DNA of 60,433 bases from Hyphomicrobiaceae bacterium (GTDB lineage: Bacteria; Pseudomonadota; Alphaproteobacteria; Rhizobiales; Hyphomicrobiaceae), in contig JAKFWF010000009.1 of the NCBI GenBank assembly GCA_021730785.1, positions 1 to 60,433 of the forward strand, given 5' to 3'. A program made the translations under genes and the position numbers. The notes beneath the pieces were generated by a model. That model saw nothing but the letters and a program-made list of their open reading frames with translations, searched no databases and was not told the origin of the DNA. Below, in pieces: positions 43,113 through 50,261 of the stretch (position 1 is the first letter of the stretch; every line of letters starts with the position of its first letter).

Positions 43113-43727
43113 ATGGCGGATGCTGCACAAAAGCTCATGACCGTCGAGGAATTCCTGATCTGGTGTCTGAATCAGGAAGACCGTTGGGAATTGGTCGATG
43201 GCGTCCCAATACCGCTCTACGAGGAGCGCTGGGAGGTGGTCGAGGGCGTGCGTACCAAGATGATGATCGGCGCCAGTTCGGCACACGATCGCATCGTGAT
43301 CAATGTCATTCGCGAATTGAGCATTCAGCTCCGCGGCACGCGCTGTTCGCCGACCACAGCCGATGTTGGCCTGCGAACGCGACCACGAGGCATTCGCCGG
43401 CCCAACGTGACCGTGACTTGTGACCAGCCGCGGCGTGATGTCTACGAATCCAATGATCCGAAGATGGCGGTCGAAGTTCTGTCGCCGTCCAACAAGGGCA
43501 TCCGCTGGCAGCGCAAGCTGGAGGAGTATCGCTTGCGTGACGGCCTCCATTACATCCTGTTGATCGCCAGCGATGAGGCGAAAGCCACGGTGATCAGCCG
43601 GTCGGGCGAGGCTTGGACCCCCAGCGACTTCGATGGTCGCGACGGCATCATCGAGTTGCCGGCCATCGGCTGCAAACTGGCCATGGCCGAAATCTTCGAC
43701 GGGCTGGAGTTCGCCGACGAGGCGTGA
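43113..43727 (+). CDS. Uma2-family protein, copy 2, active-site Asp replaced
   Basis: 204-residue Uma2 (DUF820) protein similar to the copy at 38.7 kb: MTVEEFLIWCLNQEDRWELVDGVPIPLYEE, VEVLSPSNKGIRWQRKLEEYR with E121, and a similar C-terminus. Where copy 1 has QPDVTI, this one has RPNVTV: the PD aspartate is N98, so nuclease activity may be lost. It also contains a partly duplicated phrase, RWELVDGV (24-31) and RWEVVEGV (39-46), matched by similar DNA. It starts at ATG 43113, divergent from the dehydratase gene and convergent with the permease gene. Confidence 0.8.
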   Translation: MADAAQKLMTVEEFLIWCLNQEDRWELVDGVPIPLYEERWEVVEGVRTKMMIGASSAHDRIVINVIRELSIQLRGTRCSPTTADVGLRTRPRGIRRPNVTVTCDQPRRDVYESNDPKMAVEVLSPSNKGIRWQRKLEEYRLRDGLHYILLIASDEAKATVISRSGEAWTPSDFDGRDGIIELPAIGCKLAMAEIFDGLEFADEA

Positions 43728-43744
43728 AGCTGACGCCCCCAGCC

Positions 43745-44605
43745 CTACGCGAACCGCCTGGCGCCGACGACGCAGAGGATAACGGCGACGGTGACCGCCA
43801 GCATCGTCGAACTGACGGGCTCGTTCAGGAGGGTCGCCGCAAGCGCCAAGCCGAAGAAGGGCTGCAGCAATTGCAACTGGCCGACCGCGGCAATGCCGCC
43901 TTGAGCGAGGCCGCGATACCAGAACACGAAGCCGATCAGCATGCTGAACAGCGACACGTAGGCGAGGCCAAGCCAGGCGTTGATGCCGATGCCGGCAAAC
44001 GAGGACGGCATCAAGAGCCAGGTCAGCGGCACCATGATCGGCAACGACAGCACCAGGGCCCATGAGATGACCTGCCAGCCGCCGAGCGTGCGGGAAAGTT
44101 TGGCGCCTTCGGCATAGCCGAGCCCGCAAACGATGATGGCGGCGAGCATCAACCCATCGCCGATCGGCGATGCGGTCAGCCCCGCACTCAGCGCGAACCC
44201 TGCGACGCAGGCACTGCCGAGGGCCGAGAACAACCAGAACGCCGGTTTTGGGCGCTCGCCGCCGCGGATGACGCCAAAGATCGCGGTTGCTACGGGCAAC
44301 AGGCCGATGAAGACGATGGAGTGCGCCGAGGTGACATGGCGAAGCGCCAGCGCCGTCAGCAGCGGAAAGCCCGCGACCACACCCAGCGCGACGATGACCA
44401 GCGGGACGATGTCGGCGCGGCCTGGGCGCTTCTCCTGGAAGGCCAGCAGCAGGCACAGTCCAAGGAGACCTGCAATGGCGGCCCGCGCCACGGTCAGGAA
44501 TACCGGATCGAAGTCCAGCACGGCAACGCGCGTTGCCGGCAGCGAGGCACTGAAGATCACCACGCCCACCAAGCCGTTGATCCATCCACTCGCGGCCGAT
44601 TTCAT
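43745..44605 (-). CDS. DMT-superfamily (EamA) permease
   Basis: 286-residue inner-membrane transporter with ten predicted helices in two EamA repeats, the first starting GWINGLVGVVIFSASLPATRVAVLDFDPVFLTVARAAIAGL and the second from about residue 145. RYRGLAQGG-like WYRGLAQGGIAAVGQLQLLQPFFGLALAATLLNEPVS near the end is characteristic. Members export or import amino acids and small metabolites; the substrate is unknown. ATG 44605 has GGGGA nine bases upstream; ATG 44614 is possible. It lies next to, and divergent from, the GntR regulator gene, which often means control by that regulator. Confidence 0.88.
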   Translation of the reverse strand: MKSAASGWINGLVGVVIFSASLPATRVAVLDFDPVFLTVARAAIAGLLGLCLLLAFQEKRPGRADIVPLVIVALGVVAGFPLLTALALRHVTSAHSIVFIGLLPVATAIFGVIRGGERPKPAFWLFSALGSACVAGFALSAGLTASPIGDGLMLAAIIVCGLGYAEGAKLSRTLGGWQVISWALVLSLPIMVPLTWLLMPSSFAGIGINAWLGLAYVSLFSMLIGFVFWYRGLAQGGIAAVGQLQLLQPFFGLALAATLLNEPVSSTMLAVTVAVILCVVGARRFA

Positions 44606-44711
44606 GCGCAGCATTCCCCGTTCAACGCCCCAGTGGCGAACGCGACGACAAGCACTACCAGGAGTGATGCGGTGCGGTTTGATAAATTCGAAGCGGCTAC
44701 AGTCGCGTTTT

Positions 44712-44726
44712 GAATTCCGAATTCGG
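44712..44726. promoter_or_regulatory. Palindrome CCGAATTCGG before the GntR gene
   Basis: GAATT (44712-44716) and AATTC (44720-44724) overlap a perfect 10-bp palindrome CCGAATTCGG (44717-44726), 45-60 bases before the GntR start in the gap with the divergent permease gene. Short AT-centred palindromes are typical FCD-GntR operators. Spacing differs by one base from the 43057 site. Confidence 0.4.
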
Positions 44727-44770
44727 TATGCTACTGGTGACGCCAACCATTGCACGACAGGCGGTTTCCC

Positions 44771-45460
44771 ATGGCTTTGGCTGAACTCGAACTGCCGCCA
44801 GCCCTGATCGATCAGGTGCACGACCGGTTGCTCACCGCCATCGTCGACGGCACGCTGGCGGCCGGCCATCGGCTGACCCAGGATGGCATCGCCGAGATGC
44901 TCGGCGTTTCACGCCAGCCGGTCAGTCACGCGATCCAGGTTCTGAAGCGGCGCGGGCTGTTGGTTGATGCGGGCAAACGCGGCGTCGTGGTGGCGCCGAT
45001 CGACGGCCGCCGCCTGCTCGATCTTTACCGCGTGCGCGAGGCGCTCGACGGGCTCGCGGCCGAATTGTGCGCCACCCGCGTGCAGGCTGGCGAAGTCACG
45101 GCAGCGTCTGCGGCCGAGGCCATGGGCGCCCTCACCGTGGGCATCGCGATTGCCGGCAATGCCAAGATTGCCATGTTGATCGATGCTGACGTGGCGTTCC
45201 ATTCGGCCATTCACCGACTGTCAGGCAACACCGCGATTGCGGAGACGGTCGCCGAGCAGTGGCCGCACTTCCGCCGCTCCATGGGGCTCGTGTTGGCCAC
45301 GACCGACATGCGTGTGCGGGTGTGGGCCGAGCATCGCGACATTCTCGACGCCATTCTGTCGGGTGATTCCGTGCTCGCAGGCCGCCTTGCCCGCGCGCAC
45401 ACGGCGCAGGCCGGGCAGGACACGGCGCGGCGGATCGACCGTGTGACAGAGGTTGCGTGA
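44771..45460 (+). CDS. GntR-family transcriptional regulator, FCD subfamily
   Basis: 229-residue regulator. The winged helix-turn-helix is at about residues 10-65 (LLTAIVDGTLAAGHRLTQDGIAEMLGVSRQPVSHAIQVLKRRGLL). The all-helical FCD ligand domain follows, with metal-type residues in DADVAFHSAIHRLSGN and WAEHRDILDAI. FadR-like FCD proteins sense carboxylic acids and usually repress adjacent catabolic genes. The neighbours are a permease (divergent) and, downstream on the same strand after 41 bases, the PhyH dioxygenase, so it probably controls this catabolic block. Start 44771 is preferred; the frame is open to 44750. Confidence 0.9.
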   Translation: MALAELELPPALIDQVHDRLLTAIVDGTLAAGHRLTQDGIAEMLGVSRQPVSHAIQVLKRRGLLVDAGKRGVVVAPIDGRRLLDLYRVREALDGLAAELCATRVQAGEVTAASAAEAMGALTVGIAIAGNAKIAMLIDADVAFHSAIHRLSGNTAIAETVAEQWPHFRRSMGLVLATTDMRVRVWAEHRDILDAILSGDSVLAGRLARAHTAQAGQDTARRIDRVTEVA

Positions 45461-45501
45461 TTTGACGGCGGTGATTGTAACGAGCAACGGAGGAAGGTCC
45501 C

Positions 45502-46308
45502 ATGAAGCTGACCCAAGCGCAGATCGATACGTTCAACACGGAGGGCTGGCTGTTCCTGCCCGAGCTGTTTTCACCTGAAGAGATCGCGGTGCTGCGCGAG
45601 GAGTCCGCCACCGTGTTGGCCGGCGACCGCCCGGAGATCTGGCGCGAGAAGAACGGCGCGCCGCGCACCGCCTTTGCCTCGCACACCTACAACGAGGCGT
45701 TCGCGATCCTCGGCCGCCATCCGCGCATGATCAACCCCGTCGAACAGGTGTTCGGCGAAAAGGTCTACATGCACCAGTACAAAATCAACGCGAAGGCGAA
45801 GTTCGACGGCGACGTGTGGCAATGGCACCAGGACTACGGCACATGGCTCCGCGACGACGGCATGCCCGAGCCGCGCGCCATGAACATCTCGGTGTTCCTC
45901 GATGAAGTGCACCCCTTCAACGGCGCGCTGATGCTGGTGCCGCGCTCGCAGAGCCACGGCAATTTGCAGGCCGGCCACGATAAATCGACCACCGCCTATC
46001 CGCTGTGGACGCTCGACAACGCGACGGTCGAAAAGCTCGTTGCCGAGGGCGGCATCGTGGCGCCGACCGGCAAACCCGGCGGCATGCTGATGTTTCACGG
46101 CAACCTCGTGCACGGTTCGGCCGGCAACATCACGCCCTATCCGCGCCGCATCGTTTATCTGACGCTCAACGCCGTCTCGAACTACATCCGCAAGCCGACG
46201 CGGGCGACGTGGATCGCGCACCAGGACTTTGCACCGATCAAGCCCGGCGCCGACGAAGAGCTGCTGCAGTACGCCCGGCGGCATACCAGTCGGCAGGCGG
46301 CGGAGTAG
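45502..46308 (+). CDS. Phytanoyl-CoA dioxygenase (PhyH) family oxygenase
   Basis: 268-residue non-heme Fe(II)/2-oxoglutarate dioxygenase. The iron triad is H109 and D111 in WQWHQDYGTW and H204 in NLVHGSAGNI; R215 or R216 (YPRRIVYLTLN) should hold 2-oxoglutarate. The protein is of the ectoine hydroxylase-like soluble branch and would hydroxylate a small organic substrate. A strong GGAGGAAGG precedes ATG 45502. It follows the GntR gene on the same strand and shares its direction with the three dehydrogenases at 47-50 kb, suggesting one pathway. Confidence 0.9.
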   Translation: MKLTQAQIDTFNTEGWLFLPELFSPEEIAVLREESATVLAGDRPEIWREKNGAPRTAFASHTYNEAFAILGRHPRMINPVEQVFGEKVYMHQYKINAKAKFDGDVWQWHQDYGTWLRDDGMPEPRAMNISVFLDEVHPFNGALMLVPRSQSHGNLQAGHDKSTTAYPLWTLDNATVEKLVAEGGIVAPTGKPGGMLMFHGNLVHGSAGNITPYPRRIVYLTLNAVSNYIRKPTRATWIAHQDFAPIKPGADEELLQYARRHTSRQAAE

Positions 46309-46366
46309 GGTAGCGGCCTGGCGAGATCGAGGCAGCAGATCCGATGCAGTGCGTGGCGTCCAGCGA

Positions 46367-46798
46367 TCACCGCACTGGAATGACGATTGCCGCCGCACCC
46401 ACGAGCAGCGCCATGATGGTGAAAATCGTGATGTTGGCGTCAAATCCGATGCGCGTGCCAAAGATGGTCCGGTAGACCGGAGGCACGCCGTTTTCGTCAT
46501 GGTTCGCCCCGCCGTAGAGCGTCTTCAGGAACACGGCTGCAAAGAACCCACCGTAGACAGCTGTGGCGATCACCAGTGCCAGCCAGAGCCGTTCGATCGG
46601 CAGTGGCCCTGGTCCCCAGATCAGTGCCAGCGCAATGGCACCAACGCCAAGGTAGCTCGAAACCTGCCATACGACGTGGAAGCGCGCATGCGGCGTCCAG
46701 CGCGGGTTGGTCGCGTGCGTCTGGTTGAAATCGACGAGCGCTGGCACCGCGCTGTAGCCGAGGGTTGCCAAGGTCAGCAGCACTTGCGCGATCAGCAT
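46367..46798 (-). CDS. Four-helix membrane protein of unknown function
   Basis: 143-residue inner-membrane protein with four hydrophobic segments, at about residues 1-20 (MLIAQVLLTLATLGYSAVPAL), 44-65 (SSYLGVGAIALALIWG), 72-98 (LWLALVIATAVYGGFFAAVFL) and 122-141 (ITIFTIMALLVGAAAIVI). Conserved-looking polar motifs ALVDFNQTHATNPRWTPHARFHVVWQ and FGTRIGFDAN lie between them; the several His residues could bind metal or heme. I do not recognise the family with confidence. ATG 46798 is chosen because the residues before it have shadow-like composition. Convergent with the PhyH gene. Confidence 0.6.
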   Translation of the reverse strand: MLIAQVLLTLATLGYSAVPALVDFNQTHATNPRWTPHARFHVVWQVSSYLGVGAIALALIWGPGPLPIERLWLALVIATAVYGGFFAAVFLKTLYGGANHDENGVPPVYRTIFGTRIGFDANITIFTIMALLVGAAAIVIPVR

Positions 46799-47116
46799 CT
46801 TTTCCCTCGGAGAATATTTCGATGTGCGACGCAGCCGCTGCCGGTCAGTTGGCCCGGCTCGTGCGTGTGGTGCAGTATCAGCGGTGACAGGGCAAAGGTC
46901 CGCACGCCTGCTGCATAGCGGCAAGTACAAGCGTCACGGTAGTTCGTCGCAGCCGGTCGGTCCAGCGTTGCCCAGCATGCTCTGTGGGGCCGACCGGTTG
47001 ATGGGCACACCCGCCCCCCTCATTGCGCAAGGCTGATCCTCGGGCGGGCGGCATTGCGCGGCGGTGGCCGGGCGGTAGAGTCGGGGTCAAACCATGCACG
47101 CGGAGACGCTCCCACC
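46799..47116. other. 318-base divergent intergenic region
   Basis: No gene is supported here. It must hold the promoters of the divergent membrane-protein and dehydrogenase genes. The one visible structure is a long inverted repeat: arms 46953-46963 and 46987-46997 pair at eleven positions (ten Watson-Crick, one G-T) around a 23-base loop, centred about 140 bases before the dehydrogenase ATG. There is no T-tract. Confidence 0.5.
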
Positions 47117-48457
47117 ATGAACCTCAGCACCATGTTGAAAGCCCGCGCAGCCAGCAACAAGCCGATCCGCATCGGTCAGGTCGGCGCCGGCAAGTTCGGC
47201 ACCATGTTCCTGTCCCAGGTGCGCCTGACGGTCGGCATGCACATGACCGCGCTGTGCGATCTCAACGTCGCCCGCGCGCGGGAGCGCCTGCTCGGCGTGC
47301 AGTGGACCCGGGAGCAGATCGCCGCCACCTCGATCAGTGACGCAGTCAAGACCGGTCGCACCTTCATCACCGACGACGCAGATGTCTTGATCAACGACCC
47401 GCAGATCGAGGTCATCATCGAGGCGACGGGCGATCCGGCGACGGGCATCCGCCTGTGTCTCGCGGCCATCCAGGCCGGCAAGCACATCGTCATGGTGAAC
47501 GTCGAGGCCGATGCGCTGGCCGGTCCCCTGTTGGCCAAGCGTGCGCGCGACAAGGGCGTCGTCTACAGCCTCGCCTGGGGCGATCAGCCGGCGCTGATCT
47601 GCGAGCATGTGGACTGGGCGCGCACCTGCGGGTTCGAGGTGGTCGCCGCCGGCAAGGGCACGCGCTATCACCCGACCTATCACGCCTCCAACCCCGACAC
47701 GGTGTGGGCGACGCTCGACAAGTACCTAAAGATCAAGGACCGCAGCCACATCAACCCGAAGATGTTCAACTCGTTCATCGACGGTACCAAGAGCGGGATC
47801 GAGATGACCGCCGTCTGCAACGCCACGGGCCTTAAGTCACAGGCCAACGGTCTGGCCTTCCCGCCAGCGTCGCGCTTCGAGCTGTCCGAAGTGTGCAAGC
47901 CGAAGGCCGATGGCGGCACGCTTGAAATGGCCGGCGTCACCGAAATCGTGTCGTCCGTCACGCGCACCGAAGCCGACGTGCCGCATCACCTGGCCATGGG
48001 CACCTACGTCGTTGTCACCAGCCAGGGCGACTACGCCAAGCAATGCTTCGTCGAATACAACTGCCTGCAGGACAGCACCGGCAAGTACGCAGCCCTGTAC
48101 CGGCCGACCCACATGATCGGGCTCGAACTCGGGCTGTCCGTCGCTTCGGTCGTCCTTCGCCGCGAGCCGACCGGCCAGCCGGTCTGCTTCAACTCGGATG
48201 TGGCTGCGACCGCCAAACGCGCGCTCAAGGTCGGCGAGATGCTCGATGGTGAAGGCGGCTTCTGCGTGTGGGGCAAGCAGCAGCCGGCGGCGACGTCCCT
48301 CAAGCAAGGCTATCTGCCGCTCGGTCTCGCCAGCGGCGTCAGGCTGAAGCGTGACATCGCCGAGGGCCAGTGCCTGAAGTGGGAGGACGTCGCCTATGAT
48401 CCCAAGGACGCAGCGGTGCGGGTGCGGCGTGAGATGGAAAAGATGTTTGCCGCCTGA
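47117..48457 (+). CDS. NAD(P)-dependent oxidoreductase with C-terminal SAF domain
   Basis: 446-residue protein with an N-terminal Rossmann fold (IRIGQVGAGKFGTMFLSQV, then ALCDLNVARARERLLG and EVIIEATGDPATGIRLCLAAIQAGKHIVMVNVEAD) resembling Gfo/Idh/homoserine-dehydrogenase types. A middle catalytic domain contains AAGKGTRYHPTYH and NATGLKSQANGL. The last ~80 residues resemble an SAF domain (KQGYLPLGLASGVRLKRDIAEGQCLKWEDV). Such proteins occur in sugar-acid and C4/C5 carbohydrate catabolism. The substrate is unknown. ATG 47117 was chosen; the frame is open to 47054. It heads a three-gene run with SDR and aldo/keto reductase genes. Confidence 0.85.
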   Translation: MNLSTMLKARAASNKPIRIGQVGAGKFGTMFLSQVRLTVGMHMTALCDLNVARARERLLGVQWTREQIAATSISDAVKTGRTFITDDADVLINDPQIEVIIEATGDPATGIRLCLAAIQAGKHIVMVNVEADALAGPLLAKRARDKGVVYSLAWGDQPALICEHVDWARTCGFEVVAAGKGTRYHPTYHASNPDTVWATLDKYLKIKDRSHINPKMFNSFIDGTKSGIEMTAVCNATGLKSQANGLAFPPASRFELSEVCKPKADGGTLEMAGVTEIVSSVTRTEADVPHHLAMGTYVVVTSQGDYAKQCFVEYNCLQDSTGKYAALYRPTHMIGLELGLSVASVVLRREPTGQPVCFNSDVAATAKRALKVGEMLDGEGGFCVWGKQQPAATSLKQGYLPLGLASGVRLKRDIAEGQCLKWEDVAYDPKDAAVRVRREMEKMFAA

Positions 48458-48475
48458 TCAAGAGTGGAGACGGTG

Positions 48476-49255
48476 ATGTCGCAGAAAAAGTCGCCCCCGC
48501 GCGTGGCACTGATCACGGGCGGCGCCTCCGGCATCGGCCAGGCGACGGCCACGCTGCTGCTGGAGGCCGGCTGGAAAGTCGCGCTGTTTGATGCCAACGA
48601 GGCGGCGTTGAACACGGTCGTCTCGGGCTTTGGTAAGTTGAAGTCTGTGTATGCGGCACGCCTCAACGTCACCGACGAGACGGCTGTTGAAAAGGCCGTG
48701 GCCGAAGCCGCAGCGGCGCTGGGCGGCATGAACGGCGTCGTCAACTCGGCCGGCATCGCTGCCGACAAGCACGTGTTCGACACCTCGGCCGAACTGTTCC
48801 GCAAGATGCTCGACGTGAACGTGGTCGGCACCTTCATCGTCGCGAAGGCGGCGGCCCGCATCATGAAGCATGCCGGTGGCGGCGCCATCGTCAACATCGC
48901 CTCGATTTCGGGCATCCGCGGGTCGAAGGGGCGGTCGGCCTACGGCGCCTCAAAGGGGGCGGTGATCACGCTGACGAAGGTGATGGCGAATGACCTCGCG
49001 CCCCTGAAGATCCGCGTCAATGCGGTGGCGCCGGGGCCGGTCGAGACGCCGATGGTGCGCGCCGTCCATACCGCCGAAGATCGCCGCAACCACGACCACT
49101 ATGTGCCGATGCGCCGCTATGCCGAGCCGGTCGAGATCGCGCACGCCATCGAATTCCTGCTGGACGAGCGCCGTTCGAGCTACATCACCGGCGAAATCCT
49201 CGCCGTCGATGGTGGCTTCCGCGGCGCCGGCGTGATCATGACGAAACCGACCTGA
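48476..49255 (+). CDS. Short-chain dehydrogenase/reductase
   Basis: 259-residue classical SDR. Cofactor motif TGGASGIG lies at 14-21 and NSAGIA follows; ASISGIRG and the catalytic YGASK (Y156, K160) come after, then NAVAPGPVETPM. It ends with the DGGFRGAG motif of FabG-like enzymes. D-rich FDANE after the second strand favours NAD(H) over NADP(H). It would oxidise or reduce a hydroxyl/keto group of the pathway substrate. GGAG precedes ATG 48476, 18 bases after the SAF-domain gene, and 13 bases separate it from the aldo/keto reductase gene, so all three form an operon. Confidence 0.92.
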   Translation: MSQKKSPPRVALITGGASGIGQATATLLLEAGWKVALFDANEAALNTVVSGFGKLKSVYAARLNVTDETAVEKAVAEAAAALGGMNGVVNSAGIAADKHVFDTSAELFRKMLDVNVVGTFIVAKAAARIMKHAGGGAIVNIASISGIRGSKGRSAYGASKGAVITLTKVMANDLAPLKIRVNAVAPGPVETPMVRAVHTAEDRRNHDHYVPMRRYAEPVEIAHAIEFLLDERRSSYITGEILAVDGGFRGAGVIMTKPT

Positions 49256-49268
49256 AGGGAGCCCCTGC

Positions 49269-50105
49269 ATGAACACGTTGCAGACGATTACGGCGCACGG
49301 CTGCACCATTCCAACGATCGGGCTCGGCACGTGGACGCTGCGCGACCAGGCCTGCGCGGAACTCGTGTCGGCGGCGCTCACGAGCGGTTACCGCCACCTC
49401 GACACCGCCCGCATGTATGACAACGAGGTCGCGGTCGGCGATGGATTGCGGGCATCGAAGGTTGCGCGCGCGCAGGTGTTTGTCACGACCAAGGTGTGGC
49501 CGGATGATATCGCCGACGGCGATCTGCAGCGCTCGGCCGAAGCGAGCCTGAAGCGGCTGGGGCTCGATCACGTCGATCTGCTGCTGATCCACTGGCCGAA
49601 CGCAAAGATCCCATTGCAGAGTTCGATAAAGGCGCTGTGCGAGACCAAGAAGCGCGGCCTCGCGAAGCACATCGGCGTGTCGAACTTCACGGTGGCGCTG
49701 CTTGATGAGGCCGTTGCCTTGAGCAGTGAACCGATCGTCGCCAACCAATGCGAGTATCATCCCCACCTCGACACCAGTAAGGTGATCGCGGCCTGCAGGA
49801 AACACGGCGTCGCATTCGTATCGTACACGCCGCTGGGTCGTGGCGCGATCGGCGGCGTGCTCGACGAGCCGGTCGTCAAGACCATTGCTGCGCGCGTGAA
49901 GCGGACGCCGGCCCAGGTGACATTGCGCTGGCATCTGCAGCAGGGGATCGTCGCCATTCCCCGCTCGACGAACAAGGGTCGCGTCGCGGAAAATCTTGCC
50001 GTCTATGATTTCGAGTTGACGGCGGCCGACATGGCAGCGCTGTCGAAACTCACCCGCGCTGACGGCCGCGTCGTCAACCTGGCCATCGCGCCCAAATGGG
50101 ATTGA
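49269..50105 (+). CDS. Aldo/keto reductase
   Basis: 278-residue NADPH-dependent barrel enzyme of the AKR superfamily. The catalytic tetrad is D45, Y50, K75 and the His of LLLIHWPN near 108; GVSNFTVALLDEA and IPRSTNKGRVAENLAVYDFEL (cofactor-binding) are typical of the 2,5-diketo-D-gluconate reductase-like group. It would interconvert an aldehyde or keto group and the alcohol. AGGGAG lies just before ATG 49269. It is the last gene of the run with the SAF-domain dehydrogenase and SDR. Confidence 0.92.
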   Translation: MNTLQTITAHGCTIPTIGLGTWTLRDQACAELVSAALTSGYRHLDTARMYDNEVAVGDGLRASKVARAQVFVTTKVWPDDIADGDLQRSAEASLKRLGLDHVDLLLIHWPNAKIPLQSSIKALCETKKRGLAKHIGVSNFTVALLDEAVALSSEPIVANQCEYHPHLDTSKVIAACRKHGVAFVSYTPLGRGAIGGVLDEPVVKTIAARVKRTPAQVTLRWHLQQGIVAIPRSTNKGRVAENLAVYDFELTAADMAALSKLTRADGRVVNLAIAPKWD

Positions 50106-50261
50106 TGGGCGCGCAGTTTGGGCATTCTTAAATGTGAACCTCGCCACCATCACCCATCACGGATTTTTGCTTGCCGTGTGCCCGCCCAAAATGCGACCGT
50201 CGGCCCGGATTCTGAACGGTTTGTTGGATTGCAATCGGCGCTGCCGGGGACGACTGGATAA

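Noticed and set aside
43026-44585. Minus-strand frame extending the UxaA-like gene to about 1030 residues
   Set aside because: The extra part lies antisense to the Uma2 and permease genes and has the His/Arg/Gly-rich composition of a shadow frame; conserved UxaA sequence starts at 43025.
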